Origin: Dehalococcoidia bacterium
GTDB taxonomy: Bacteria; Chloroflexota; Dehalococcoidia; SM23-28-2; WHTN01
DNA length: 48,958 nt
Direction of reading: 5' to 3'
Assembly (NCBI GenBank): GCA_009377715.1
Contig: WHTN01000007.1
Span: 1-48,958, forward strand
Shown here: piece by piece, positions 15,039 to 24,130 of the stretch
Numbering within the stretch: the first letter of the stretch is position 1
Layout of the letters: each line of letters starts with the position of its first letter
Translations under genes and position numbers: made by a program
Notes under the pieces: generated by a model
What the model was told of the DNA's origin: nothing
The model's database searches: none
What the model saw: the letters and a program-made list of their open reading frames with translations, nothing else

Positions 15039-16079
15039 TTGTCGGACAGGATCATATCTGCTAAGCCTCAAGCCGAGGACTCCGTTATTGAGGCTACCCT
15101 ACGTCCCAGCCGTATCGAAGAGTTCGTCGGGCAGGACAAAGTAAAGGAGAACCTCCGCATCGCCGTGCTCGCTGCCAAGCAGCGCGGCGAGACGCTTGAC
15201 CACACCCTGTTCTACGGCCCGCCGGGACTCGGCAAGACCACGCTGGCGCACATCATCGCCCACGAAATGGGCGGCAACTTGCGTATCTCCTCCGGGCCGG
15301 CCATCGAACGGCCGGGCGATCTGGCCGCTATAGTCACGAACTTACGCGAAGGCGACGTGCTGTTCATCGACGAGTGTCACCGGTTGCCACGTCCGGCCGA
15401 AGAGTTGATGTATCCAGTTATGGAGGACTTCTCCCTCGACATCATGATCGGCAAAGGACCGGGAGCGCGCAGCGTCCGCCTCGCCGTCCCTCATTTCACC
15501 TTAATAGGCGCCACCACCCGCTATGCGATGTTAAGCTCTCCCTTGAGAGACCGCTTCGGCTCGGTATACCGTCTCGACTTCTACGATGCAGGCGCGTTAG
15601 CCACGATTATCCGGCGTAACGCCAGCATTCTGCGCGTAGACATCGACCTCGAAGGGGCGCAAGAGATAGCCGGCCGCTCCCGGGGCACACCGCGCGTGGC
15701 TAACCGGCTGCTAAGGAGAGTCAGGGACTACGCGCAAGTGATGGGGGACGGGGTCATCACAGTGGAGGTGGCACGGGACGCTCTCTCAAGCCTGGCCGTG
15801 GATGAGCTGGGCCTTGACGAACTCGATCACAAGGTGCTGCGCACCATAGTGGAGAAGTTCGACGGCGGCCCTGTCGGCCTCGACACGATCGCCGCCAGCA
15901 TCGCCGAAGAGCCAGATACGATCATGGACGTCTACGAGCCGTTTTTAATGCAACTTGGCTTTTTGCAACGCACGCCCCGCGGCCGCATCGCTACGAGACG
16001 TGCCTATGAGCATCTAGACTTGCCGTACTCTGAGTCCTCCTCGCTGCAAACCACGCTTTGGGATGCTCCACAACAATAA
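15039..16079 (+). CDS. ruvB: Holliday junction branch-migration ATPase RuvB
   Basis: RuvB is the hexameric AAA+ motor that, with RuvA, moves Holliday junctions during recombination repair. Visible are [20 protein letters not shown], the Walker [21 protein letters not shown], a Walker B ending DECH (usually DEIH), sensor 1 [20 protein letters not shown] with the arginine finger, and the C-terminal winged helix ([34 protein letters not shown]). Length and order are standard. The frame stays open to 15018 and an ATG lies at 15033. The AGGAG at 15026-15030 is best spaced for the TTG at 15039, and translation from there gives [11 protein letters not shown], the usual RuvB start. ruvA and ruvC are not in this window. 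Confidence 0.95.
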   Translation: MSDRIISAKPQAEDSVIEATLRPSRIEEFVGQDKVKENLRIAVLAAKQRGETLDHTLFYGPPGLGKTTLAHIIAHEMGGNLRISSGPAIERPGDLAAIVTNLREGDVLFIDECHRLPRPAEELMYPVMEDFSLDIMIGKGPGARSVRLAVPHFTLIGATTRYAMLSSPLRDRFGSVYRLDFYDAGALATIIRRNASILRVDIDLEGAQEIAGRSRGTPRVANRLLRRVRDYAQVMGDGVITVEVARDALSSLAVDELGLDELDHKVLRTIVEKFDGGPVGLDTIAASIAEEPDTIMDVYEPFLMQLGFLQRTPRGRIATRRAYEHLDLPYSESSSLQTTLWDAPQQ

Positions 16080-16408
16080 TAAAGACCTCTTAATCTCACT
16101 GAACACATTTCCCCCATCGGCTTCATTCCCTTTCCGAATTCGCCCCAATACAATCGCAAGCTATCGGCCGCAAGTCTGTCACAAAATATTCTATTTGAAC
16201 GTCTTAATAAATTAGGGTGTTTAAGATCACTCCAAAAGCTACGGGGTAGAGAAGAATAAATACTTTAAATAAACAAACAGAAATTGTTAATCTATGCGCT
16301 AAAAGAAGCGTTTCTAAGGAAGAGAGACGATTGATAACGAAGGTATCGCTCACTTCTCTCGAAACTGAATGATAGCTACTATCTGTAAAGTTCTAGAATT
16401 GAGAAGCA
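16080..16408. other. AT-rich intergenic region
   Basis: About 330 bases between ruvB and the signal peptidase gene hold no open frame I would support. The composition is markedly more AT-rich than the surroundings, especially 16180-16300, with several A/T runs. A weak inverted repeat (GAGAGACGATTG ... CACTTCTCTC, about 16322-16359) precedes the next gene. The promoter for 16409 probably lies here; I see no convincing -35/-10 pair. Locally low GC may indicate acquired or unconstrained sequence. Confidence 0.4.
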
Positions 16409-17434
16409 ATGACGGCATACGACAGAACGCTACCGACTAAACGAACGAGGGTCTCACCGCGCCGGGTCGCAAGATGGCTGATCCTCACCGCGTGGTTTTT
16501 AATCCTGACGGCCTGCACTGTGACCTCAAGTTTAGTCGTGGCGGCGGTTGGGCCTGAACTATTCGGCTACAACTCATATATCATTTCCGGACCTAGCATG
16601 GAGCCCGCCATCCGGGCGGGTTCCGTAGCCGTAACCCGCCCGACGCGCGTCGAAGCCTTAGAAGTCGGTGACATCATAACCTTCCGCCAACCGGAAAGCG
16701 CAAGCACAAATGTCACGCATCGCATCGTCGCAATCAACACCCAGGATGATCAACGGGTCTTCGTAACGAGGGGTGACGCTAACGACAACGCCGATACAGA
16801 GCAGGCGCGCCTACAAGGCGAGGTGGACCGGTTAGTATACGATGTGCCGTACGCCGGCTATATCGTAAATTTCGCGCGTAGCCGTGCTGGCGTCATCTCA
16901 CTTTTGGTGGTGCCGGCGGTCATGTTGTTGAGCCTCGAACTAAGGTCTCTTAAGAAAAAGGCAGACGCCTCACAAAAGTCTCCGGATGACGAAGAGCCTC
17001 CCGACAATAAGGAGCCCGAGGAAAAAGAAGAAACGGCAGAGCCAGAAAATCGCATTGACGAGGCGCTCGCCCTACCGCCTGCATACAGCACCGTGCAAGT
17101 CGTAAGCGCTACAGAAATCGAACCAGGAAAAGATGACACGCACCGCCTAGAAGACATGTTGGTCCAGATGCGGGAGCGCCTCGACGACCTGTCTGAGCGC
17201 GTTGAATCGCAACAGGCGCGGCAACTCACCGCTAAACCGCCGAGAATCGTGCGCCGGCCCCGTCAGCGGCTATCGCGAAAAGCGCTTATCGACGAGATGC
17301 GGCTGTTGCGCCAAGCGCTGTCCGAACTTACCAAAGGTATCCAGCAGTTTTCGACGCAGGTTTCCTCTCGTCCTGCCGGCCACGACAACCCTGCGTCTGC
17401 GGATAGCCCCCCGGAACAAACGCCCAAGCAATAG
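16409..17434 (+). CDS. Signal peptidase I, SipW/ER type, with a coiled-coil tail
   Basis: This membrane protease removes signal peptides from exported proteins. An N-terminal membrane helix (about residues 22-48) precedes YIISGPSMEPAIRAG, where Ser63 is the nucleophile. The general base is His104 in NVTHRIVA, not the lysine of the usual bacterial enzyme, which places it in the SipW/archaeal/eukaryotic ER subgroup. RGDANDNADTEQ is the conserved C-terminal box. A second hydrophobic helix (GVISLLVVPAVMLLSLEL, about residue 165) follows. The final 150 residues are unusual for the family: acidic (DDEEPPDNKEPEEKEETAEP), then a predicted coiled coil (LEDMLVQMRERLDDLSERVE). SipW enzymes usually serve particular substrates, but none is encoded nearby. 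Confidence 0.85.
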   Translation: MTAYDRTLPTKRTRVSPRRVARWLILTAWFLILTACTVTSSLVVAAVGPELFGYNSYIISGPSMEPAIRAGSVAVTRPTRVEALEVGDIITFRQPESASTNVTHRIVAINTQDDQRVFVTRGDANDNADTEQARLQGEVDRLVYDVPYAGYIVNFARSRAGVISLLVVPAVMLLSLELRSLKKKADASQKSPDDEEPPDNKEPEEKEETAEPENRIDEALALPPAYSTVQVVSATEIEPGKDDTHRLEDMLVQMRERLDDLSERVESQQARQLTAKPPRIVRRPRQRLSRKALIDEMRLLRQALSELTKGIQQFSTQVSSRPAGHDNPASADSPPEQTPKQ

Positions 17435-17614
17435 CCTTAGTCTCTCGATCGTACCGCAGTAATCCTCGCGGCGCTAGGCGGCGCCTCGACTGCAGGTATT
17501 GGCAGGCATCTGACCATTACAAGCCTTCGGCCTTCTCTGGGGCTTTCGGACAGTGTCACAACCCCCACCGATAGGCCAAGTGCTAACTATTCTTACTTCA
17601 ACAAAGGATTAACC

Positions 17615-18427
17615 TTGCCTGAGCTTCCCGATCTTGAAGCGATTCGAACGTTCTTCAACGCCCGAATCGTGGACATCCCCATAAAATCAGCTCAAGTACG
17701 CATCCCGATCGTCGTAAGAGCTTCGGGGGAAGAATTCTTTCAGACGCTGGCAGGAAACGCGTTCGAGCTACTGTATAGGCGAGGCAAATTCCTCGTTTTT
17801 CCGTTGGCGAGCGGTCATGCGCTGGTGGTTAATCTCATGCTCTCGGGCCGGTTCCGTTACGTCACGCCAAATGAACGAATGGCGGCGAAGACCTGCTACG
17901 TCATAACGCTGGAAGACGGCCACGAGGTGCGTTACATCGACGACAGACTGATGGGCAAGACCTATCTAGTGCGTCATGATGAGATGCAACAGGTGCCCCA
18001 ATGGGCGGAACTAGGCCCGGATATTTTAGACCCTGAGCTTACCAGAGAAGCTTTTCTTCAGCGCATAAGGCGCTACACCGGCCAGATCAAAAATGTCTTG
18101 CTGAACCAAAGCTTCATCGCCGGTATCGGCAACGCCTACGCCGATGAAGTCCTCTTCGCTGCGAGCATCCACCCTTATCGTAAGCGTACGAAGATTACGC
18201 CAGAAGAGCTGTCGCGTCTTTACGATGCTATCCATGAGGTGATGGCCTGGGCCAGCGCTATTGTCGCCGAGCGGCTGGAAAACGAACTGCTTCCTCGCGA
18301 CGAAATACGCTATTTTCTGCGAGTACACCAGCGCGGGGGACAGCCCTGCCCGAATTGCGGCTCGCCGATCACCCAGATCGGCGCTAACCAGCGCATCACT
18401 AACTTCTGTCGTCATTGCCAGCGTTAG
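17615..18427 (+). CDS. mutM: Formamidopyrimidine-DNA glycosylase (Fpg/Nei family)
   Basis: This 270-residue base-excision-repair enzyme removes oxidised purines such as 8-oxoguanine and nicks the DNA. It starts at TTG (17615), preceded by AAAGGA, and reads MPELPDLEAI. After removal of Met, Pro1 is the Schiff-base nucleophile and the following Glu is catalytic. YRRGKFLVF carries the conserved lysine (residue 58). The helix-two-turn-helix region is QIKNVLLNQSFIAGIGNAYA. The C-terminal zinc finger is complete: CPNCG...FCRHCQR. Fpg rather than Nei is favoured by family pattern but not proven; the LMLSGRF motif is present where Fpg intercalating residues lie. A terminator follows. Confidence 0.9.
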   Translation: MPELPDLEAIRTFFNARIVDIPIKSAQVRIPIVVRASGEEFFQTLAGNAFELLYRRGKFLVFPLASGHALVVNLMLSGRFRYVTPNERMAAKTCYVITLEDGHEVRYIDDRLMGKTYLVRHDEMQQVPQWAELGPDILDPELTREAFLQRIRRYTGQIKNVLLNQSFIAGIGNAYADEVLFAASIHPYRKRTKITPEELSRLYDAIHEVMAWASAIVAERLENELLPRDEIRYFLRVHQRGGQPCPNCGSPITQIGANQRITNFCRHCQR

Positions 18428-18473
18428 TTAAGCTTGTAAGGTTTTGCACTAATACCGTAAACTGTAACCAGTC

Positions 18474-18503
18474 GCAAAGAGGCTCTTAGCGAGCCTCTTT
18501 TGC
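18474..18503. terminator. Hairpin terminator after mutM
   Basis: GCAAAGAGGCTC (18474-18485) pairs with GAGCCTCTTTTGC (18491-18503) around a five-base loop. On the plus strand the stem ends in CTCTTTTGC, a weak T-run. It ends the mutM transcript and separates it from the moxR operon, whose ribosome site AGGAGG lies 15 bases further on. Confidence 0.75.
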
Positions 18504-18534
18504 GTACGTAAAGCAAAGGAGGGATGGGCGGCAG

Positions 18535-19524
18535 GTGGCACAAGACATCTCACAACTCAACGCCCGTATCCGGGAACAGAGCCGCTTCATCGAAGCCATC
18601 AAGGCCGAAATACACAAAGTTATCATCGGCCAGGAGTATCTTGTCGACCGCCTACTGGTGGGCATCCTTTGCCAGGGCCACATACTTATTGAAGGCGTGC
18701 CCGGCCTCGCCAAGACGCTTGCGGTAAAAACGCTCGCCGATGCCGTCGATGCCAGCTTCATTCGCATACAGTTTACGCCAGACCTCTTGCCCGCCGACAT
18801 CACCGGCACGCTCATGTACAACCCTCAGGATGGCGCGTTTGCGGTGCGCAAAGGGCCGATCTTCGCCAACATCGTCCTCGCCGACGAAATAAACCGCGCG
18901 CCGCCCAAAGTGCAATCGGCTTTGCTGGAGGCGATGCAAGAGCGACAGGTCACCATAGGTGGCACTACCTATCCGCTGGAAGATCCCTTCATGGTCCTCG
19001 CTACGCAGAACCCTATCGAACAAGAGGGTACATACCCCTTGCCGGAGGCCCAGCTAGACCGCTTTCTGCTGAAGGCCGTTATCAGCTACCCCTCCCGACT
19101 GGAGGAGCGACAGATCTTGGAGCAAAGCCTCGCCGGTATGTCAGCGGCTATAAACCAGGTGGTAAACATCGACGCGATCTTGATGGCCCGTCAGTCGGTC
19201 CAAGAAGTCTACATGGACGAAGCGATCAAGGACTATGTTGTTAACATCGTCCTGGCGACTCGTGAGCCAGACGGCTACCGGCTTAACGACCTCAAAAACC
19301 TAATCTCCTATGGCGCTTCGCCGCGTGCGACCGTATACCTTGCCCAGGCTGCCAGAGCATATGCTTTCGTACATGGCCGGGGATACGTATCGCCCGATGA
19401 CGTAAAGGCGATGGCTATTGACGTATTGCGCCACCGTATCGTGGTCACCTATGAGGCCGAGGCCGAGGAGATACCCAGCGAAGAGATCGTGAGACGGGTC
19501 TTACAGGGGGTAGAACTTCCTTGA
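18535..19524 (+). CDS. MoxR-family AAA+ ATPase (first operon)
   Basis: This 329-residue cytoplasmic AAA+ chaperone-like ATPase has Walker A in ILIEGVPGLAKTLAVKTL, Walker B in VLADEINRAPPKVQSALLEA, sensor 1 in VLATQNPIEQEGTYPLPEAQ and an arginine-finger region LDRFLLKAVISYPS. MoxR proteins act with vWA-domain partners encoded next to them to assemble or activate protein complexes, often at the membrane. The GTG start at 18535 follows AAAGGAGG. The gene leads an operon with DUF58, a BatD-like gene and two Bat-type vWA genes. The DUF58 start overlaps its stop by four bases. Confidence 0.93.
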   Translation: MAQDISQLNARIREQSRFIEAIKAEIHKVIIGQEYLVDRLLVGILCQGHILIEGVPGLAKTLAVKTLADAVDASFIRIQFTPDLLPADITGTLMYNPQDGAFAVRKGPIFANIVLADEINRAPPKVQSALLEAMQERQVTIGGTTYPLEDPFMVLATQNPIEQEGTYPLPEAQLDRFLLKAVISYPSRLEERQILEQSLAGMSAAINQVVNIDAILMARQSVQEVYMDEAIKDYVVNIVLATREPDGYRLNDLKNLISYGASPRATVYLAQAARAYAFVHGRGYVSPDDVKAMAIDVLRHRIVVTYEAEAEEIPSEEIVRRVLQGVELP

Positions 19525-20426
19525 CTCTTAAAGCCAGCAAAGACGTCAATGCAACCCTTCAAGAGCTTGTACGCAAGGTCCGCCGCATCGAGATCCGCTC
19601 TCGCCATCTCGTGAACGACGTGTTTCTCGGCGAATACCACAGCGTCTTTCGCGGCAGGGGCATCGAATTCTCAGAGGTGCGCGAATACGAGCCGAGCGAC
19701 GATATAAGGATCATCGATTGGAACGTAACAGCGCGCATGGGCTTCCCTTATGTAAAGAAATTCGTCGAAGAGAGAGAGCTTACGGTCTATCTAGTTGTAG
19801 ACGTGAGTGGCTCCTCCAGTTTCGGCACTACAGCGCAGACCAAACGTGAAGTAGCATCCGAGGTCTGCGCCCTTCTGGCCCTCTCCGCTATCCAAAGTAA
19901 CGACAGGGTCGGCCTGATCGCCTTCTCCGACCGTGTAGAGAAATTCCTACCTCCCCGTAAAGGGGTACGGCACGCACTTCGCCTGATCCGCGAAGTGCTC
20001 TCCCTGCAACCTCAGGGACGCGGAACCGATATGACCGCGGCTCTCGGACTGTTAAACAATATCGCCCGAAGACGGAGCATTGCTTTCCTCGTCTCCGACT
20101 TTTTGACCGAGGGTTATGTAGCAGCGCTACGCGTTGCTTCGCGCAGGCACGACCTTGTCGCCCTAGCCATCACCGACCCACGCGAGATGGAACTGCCGGC
20201 CGTCGGATTGCTGGAAGTAACCGACGCAGAAACCGGCGAGACCGTCGTCGTAGACACCCTCGACCGAAGCGTCAGGCAAGCCTATGCTGAATCCGCTCGC
20301 CGGCAGCGTGACGCGCGACAAAACCGCCTCAATTCGATAGGCGTAGATCAAGTAGAGATCGCTACCGACCGGTCCTACGTCCAACCATTACTGGCTTTCT
20401 TTCAGAAACGCTCTAGCCGGAGATAA
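19521..20426 (+). CDS. DUF58 protein with intact vWA metal site (first operon)
   Basis: This 301-residue protein carries the DUF58 signature VFRGRGIEFSEVREYEPSDD then IRIIDWNVTARMGFPYVKKF, followed by a von Willebrand A-type domain. The metal-ion-dependent adhesion motif is present (LVVDVSGSSSF, DXSXS form), and the threonine/aspartate positions follow (GRGTDMTAAL, FLVSDFLTEG). It has no signal peptide or membrane helix and is presumably a cytoplasmic partner of the MoxR ATPase. It begins at TTG overlapping the moxR stop by four bases, so translation is coupled. Confidence 0.9.
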   Translation: MTLKASKDVNATLQELVRKVRRIEIRSRHLVNDVFLGEYHSVFRGRGIEFSEVREYEPSDDIRIIDWNVTARMGFPYVKKFVEERELTVYLVVDVSGSSSFGTTAQTKREVASEVCALLALSAIQSNDRVGLIAFSDRVEKFLPPRKGVRHALRLIREVLSLQPQGRGTDMTAALGLLNNIARRRSIAFLVSDFLTEGYVAALRVASRRHDLVALAITDPREMELPAVGLLEVTDAETGETVVVDTLDRSVRQAYAESARRQRDARQNRLNSIGVDQVEIATDRSYVQPLLAFFQKRSSRR

Positions 20427-20430
20427 AATC

Positions 20431-21414
20431 GTGCGGTACTTGGCCGCCCTATTATCCTTAACCGTAGCCCTATCTGGTGCCACGGCGCTGGCCGCTCCCT
20501 CGCCACAAACGCCTCCCACAGTTGAATCTTTCGCCGATGTCGATCGGGTTACGGTCGGCGACCGCGTTAACTATACCGTTGTCGTCCGCCACCCCGCTGA
20601 TACAGAGGTCGAACTGCCACGGGCGGCTAGCCTCCTTGGCGACCTGGAGGTTATAGAAACGAGACCCCTGGCCATAGGCGACGATGCAGACGGCAGTAAA
20701 GTGACCCAACTCAACTATGTATTAGTTGCTTTCCGCACCGGGCCATTGACGATAACCCCACCAGTCATTCCGCTTACTCAAAGCAACGGCGTTCGGCAAG
20801 AGTTAACGGGCTCACCACTGCCTATCCAGGTAGATAGCGTCCTGCCTCCAGACCAACCTGCGACCGAACTCCGCGATCTGAAGCCGCAGATCGCGTTTCC
20901 TGAGGAATCGGCTGCATCTATCGCCCCTATTTTAATAGGCGTTGGCGTTGCGGCCGCGATCCTATTGGTGGCCGCCGTCTGGCTAAGACGCCGCTCACGC
21001 ATAAAGTCGGAGCCTGCGCCTGTCGACTTAATCTCCATCACGCCCGAGGAAACCGCCCGAGCTGAACTCGACCGCATTGCAGAACTAGGACTCGGAAGTC
21101 AGGGGCGCTATCGAGAGTACTATAGCAGCATCGCCGTCTGCATCCGCCACTATATTACCGAACGATACGGCTTCGCTGCGGTCGCTCTAACGACCCCCGA
21201 GTTAGAAGCGCGCATGGTAAGGCTGGGCCTCAACCGCTGGCAAGCGCGGTTAGTCGGCGGGCTTCTATCCGAATGCGACGACGTTGTTTATGCTCGCTAC
21301 ACACCGGCCCCTGAACGCGCCAAAGCGGTCTTAACGATGGCCTACGAGATCACCGAGATGGGCGCGCCGAGCAGGCTAACCCTTGTCGCGCCCGGCGAAG
21401 CGGGAAAGGTCTAG
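20431..21414 (+). CDS. BatD-like membrane-anchored protein
   Basis: A signal peptide (residues 1-22, LLSLTVALSGATALAAP) leads into an extracytoplasmic beta domain (TVESFADVDRVTVGDRVNYT to the LTITPPVIPLTQ strand, about residues 28-140). Such domains are found in BatD/oxygen-tolerance proteins. One membrane helix (IAPILIGVGVAAAILLVAAV) is near residue 175, followed by a helical cytoplasmic domain (YREYYSSIAVCIRHYITERY), also typical of this group. It starts at GTG four bases after the DUF58 stop and precedes the vWA genes. It probably forms the membrane platform of a Bat-type complex; the physiological role of such complexes is poorly defined. Confidence 0.78.
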   Translation: MRYLAALLSLTVALSGATALAAPSPQTPPTVESFADVDRVTVGDRVNYTVVVRHPADTEVELPRAASLLGDLEVIETRPLAIGDDADGSKVTQLNYVLVAFRTGPLTITPPVIPLTQSNGVRQELTGSPLPIQVDSVLPPDQPATELRDLKPQIAFPEESAASIAPILIGVGVAAAILLVAAVWLRRRSRIKSEPAPVDLISITPEETARAELDRIAELGLGSQGRYREYYSSIAVCIRHYITERYGFAAVALTTPELEARMVRLGLNRWQARLVGGLLSECDDVVYARYTPAPERAKAVLTMAYEITEMGAPSRLTLVAPGEAGKV

Positions 21415-21422
21415 CGACTACC

Positions 21423-22379
21423 GTGCATTTCGCCTCACCGATGCTCCTCTGGCTGCTCCTGCTGATACCTGTATTCGCGTTATGGCAATGGCGCTCGCAA
21501 AACGCGCGCCGAACTCCTTCGCTGACCCTCTCCTCATTAAGCATGCTTCAAGAAGCAAAGCCGACCTGGCGACTCCGCTTGAGGGGCATACCTTACGTGC
21601 TGCGACTCGGCGCTATCGCCCTGCTCATCGTAGCCGCCGCTAGGCCGCAGCAAGAGGATACGAGCGAAGTCGTGGAGAACGAAGGGATCGACATCTCTAT
21701 AACCCTGGATATCTCCGGCAGCATGTCGGACGGCCGCCTCGGCAGGCGTTCTAGCCTCGAAGTCGCCAAAGAAGTCGGCGCTTCGTTCGTCCGGGGACTG
21801 AGCAACGACCGCGTGGGGTTAGTAGTTTTTCAAGGCGATAGCCGCATTATGAGTCCCCTCACCTCGGACCACGACGCTATGGCCGAAATGATCGAGACAG
21901 TGCAAAACGGTCTGCTGCCGGAGGGCACTGCGATCGGGCTCGCGCTCAGCCAGTCGCTCAACCTGGTCCGAGAATCGCCGTCGAAAAGCCGCGCCGTCGT
22001 CCTGCTCACCGACGGCGAAAACAACGCCGGCGAAATCCAGCCACTAGAGGCCGCCAGGCTCGCCGAGACCCTACAAATACGCGTTTACACGGTCGGCATA
22101 ATCAATACACCCAGCGGCATTTCCGGCGGCGCGATTGCTGTAGACGAAGAGGCGATGAGACAGATCGCTGAGCTTACGGGAGCGCAATACTACCGCGCTA
22201 CCGACGCAGACGTGCTAGCCAACATCTACAACGAGATCGCCCTGCTCGAAAAAGCGCGCCTCTCTCCCGAAACGTTCACTTCTTACGATGAACTCGCAGT
22301 TCTATTCTTAGGGCCTGCGTTTGGCCTAATACTCCTAGAGTTTGTCACTACCACCAGCATCTGGCGGAGGATACCTTAG
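21423..22379 (+). CDS. BatA-like membrane vWA protein
   Basis: This 318-residue protein has an N-terminal helix (PMLLWLLLLIPVFALWQW), a second helix near residue 60 (VLRLGAIALLIVAAARPQ), then a vWA domain with a full metal motif (ISITLDISGSMSDGRLG), the threonine loop (LLPEGTAIGLALSQ) and aspartate (VVLLTDGENNAGE). A final helix near residue 295 (LAVLFLGPAFGLILLEFV) anchors the C-terminus. This topology is characteristic of BatA. The start is GTG; the next gene begins three bases after its stop. It is probably a surface-facing or membrane complex with its neighbours, driven by the MoxR ATPase. Confidence 0.85.
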   Translation: MHFASPMLLWLLLLIPVFALWQWRSQNARRTPSLTLSSLSMLQEAKPTWRLRLRGIPYVLRLGAIALLIVAAARPQQEDTSEVVENEGIDISITLDISGSMSDGRLGRRSSLEVAKEVGASFVRGLSNDRVGLVVFQGDSRIMSPLTSDHDAMAEMIETVQNGLLPEGTAIGLALSQSLNLVRESPSKSRAVVLLTDGENNAGEIQPLEAARLAETLQIRVYTVGIINTPSGISGGAIAVDEEAMRQIAELTGAQYYRATDADVLANIYNEIALLEKARLSPETFTSYDELAVLFLGPAFGLILLEFVTTTSIWRRIP

Positions 22380-22381
22380 CG

Positions 22382-24130
22382 ATGGACTTCGCTGTACCGA
22401 ATTTCTTATTGCTGCTGCTCGCTATACCTGCGATCGGTATCGTTTTCTTCCTTTTCGCTCGCTGGCAACGACGCGCTTTAAGAAATTTCGCCGGACTTCA
22501 GCGTCCAAGCCTGAGTTCCGTTCAAGCGCGACGTTATGTATGGCTCGCGCTCTTAGTCGTAGCCCTGGGCCTGATTGCCTTCGCTATCGCAAGGCCCCAG
22601 ATCGGCAGCGAGCCTACGTCCGTCCGCCGGCAAGGCATCGACCTCGTCATAGCCTTAGACATTTCTCAGAGCATGTTGGCCGAGGACGTCTCGCCAAACC
22701 GGTTGGAGGCGGCTAAGCGAGAGCTAGTCATCCTGCTCGAACGCCTCCAAGGGCATCGCGTCGGGCTGGTAATCTTCGCCGGCGAGGCGCTGATGCGGTT
22801 CCCCTTGACCTCGGATATCGGCGTAGCCCAGGAGCTGATAAGCGACCTCTCGACCGGTGATTTCCGTCTCGAGCAAGGCACGGCGATCGGCGAAGCGATA
22901 GCGCAATCGACCGAAGTCTTCACACGAGAGGAGACACCTAGCAAAGCGATACTGCTCGTCACTGACGGCGAAGACCAGGGCAGCGAGCCTATGGTCGCCG
23001 TGAACGTAGCGGTCGAACAGGGGATAAGGATCTATACAGTAGGTATCGGCAGCGCGGAAGGAACACAAATACCGGTCACCAATCCCCTGACTGGCCAGAG
23101 TGAAATTAAGATAGACCCCATAACCGGCCAGCCCGCAATAAGCCGCTTAGACGAACAGTTGCTCTCGCAAATGGGCGACACAGCCAACGGCCGCTATTTC
23201 GGCGTTGGCGCCGGCGATCTTTCGCTTACTGCCGTCGCGGACGAGATCGGTAGGCTTGCCAGGACTACCTTCGAAGTATCCGACGCCTCACGGCCGCTCG
23301 AACGTTTCCAGCCGTTTGTCCTGGTCGCCCTTGCGCTTTTAGCGGCTGAACTCCTGCTGCCACAAGGCGGGCTTTCCCCGCGGCGAGCAAAGCGACTGCT
23401 TATTCCCGCTACTGGCTTGATGGCGCTGATCGCGGTCGTGGCATGTGATAGCAGCCCATCGCCTTCGCTGAACCAGCAGGCAAACGAACGATATCAGCAA
23501 GGAGACTATGCTGGAGCGCTCGACCTGTACCGCGAGGCCCAAATCGAAAGGCCCGATCTTCTTGAGCTGCACTATAACGCTGGAAACGCTATACACCGCC
23601 TAGAGCAGTACGATCGCGCACTAGACGAAACGCGGCAAGCCCTGGTCAGCCCTGATTCCGGTTTACTCGCCCAGAGCTATTACAGCGTCGGCAACCATTA
23701 CTTTCGTCAGCAGCGGCTCGCCGATGCGCTGGAGGCCTATAAAAACGCGCTCGTCCAAGACCCCACTGACTTCGATGCGAAGTACAACCTCGAAGTGGTG
23801 CTCTCGCTGATGGAGCAGCCTTCCGGCGAACCGAGTCCGCCCCCAACAGGCAGCCCCGATGCTGGATCGCCGCCGCCGGACAGCGGGCAGCCGTCCGGCA
23901 ATCCCCAGCCTACGTCTTTGCCAGGGGAAGGACAGGGTCAGCCCGGCGATGGTGAAGGCGAGCCAAGTCGAGATGGATACTTGAGAACTCTGGAGGAGGC
24001 GCTAAGGGGCATCGAATCGGAGTTTGGCGTCGATGAAGCGCTACGGCTTCTCGATATCCTGGCGGAGCGGCCTATGGATCCCAGCCGGCAGGTTCCACCC
24101 GAAATAAGACCTACCTATCGTGACTGGTAG
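22382..24130 (+). CDS. BatB-type vWA protein fused to a TPR (BatC-like) domain
   Basis: This 582-residue protein has two N-terminal helices and a vWA domain with the motif VIALDISQSMLAEDVSPNRL, the threonine loop (EQGTAIGEAIAQS) and VTDGEDQGSEP, as in BatB. After a helix near residue 315 (FVLVALALLAAELLLP) comes another hydrophobic stretch ending in a lipobox-like VVACDSS. Then follow tetratricopeptide repeats (NERYQQGDYAGALDLYREAQ; SYYSVGNHYFRQQRLADALE; onward to FDAKYNLEVVLS) of the kind encoded separately as BatC in other bacteria. A Pro/Gly/Ser-rich tail of about 60 residues precedes a final helical piece. Its 3' end overlaps the oppositely oriented methyltransferase gene by 16 bases. Confidence 0.85.
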   Translation: MDFAVPNFLLLLLAIPAIGIVFFLFARWQRRALRNFAGLQRPSLSSVQARRYVWLALLVVALGLIAFAIARPQIGSEPTSVRRQGIDLVIALDISQSMLAEDVSPNRLEAAKRELVILLERLQGHRVGLVIFAGEALMRFPLTSDIGVAQELISDLSTGDFRLEQGTAIGEAIAQSTEVFTREETPSKAILLVTDGEDQGSEPMVAVNVAVEQGIRIYTVGIGSAEGTQIPVTNPLTGQSEIKIDPITGQPAISRLDEQLLSQMGDTANGRYFGVGAGDLSLTAVADEIGRLARTTFEVSDASRPLERFQPFVLVALALLAAELLLPQGGLSPRRAKRLLIPATGLMALIAVVACDSSPSPSLNQQANERYQQGDYAGALDLYREAQIERPDLLELHYNAGNAIHRLEQYDRALDETRQALVSPDSGLLAQSYYSVGNHYFRQQRLADALEAYKNALVQDPTDFDAKYNLEVVLSLMEQPSGEPSPPPTGSPDAGSPPPDSGQPSGNPQPTSLPGEGQGQPGDGEGEPSRDGYLRTLEEALRGIESEFGVDEALRLLDILAERPMDPSRQVPPEIRPTYRDW

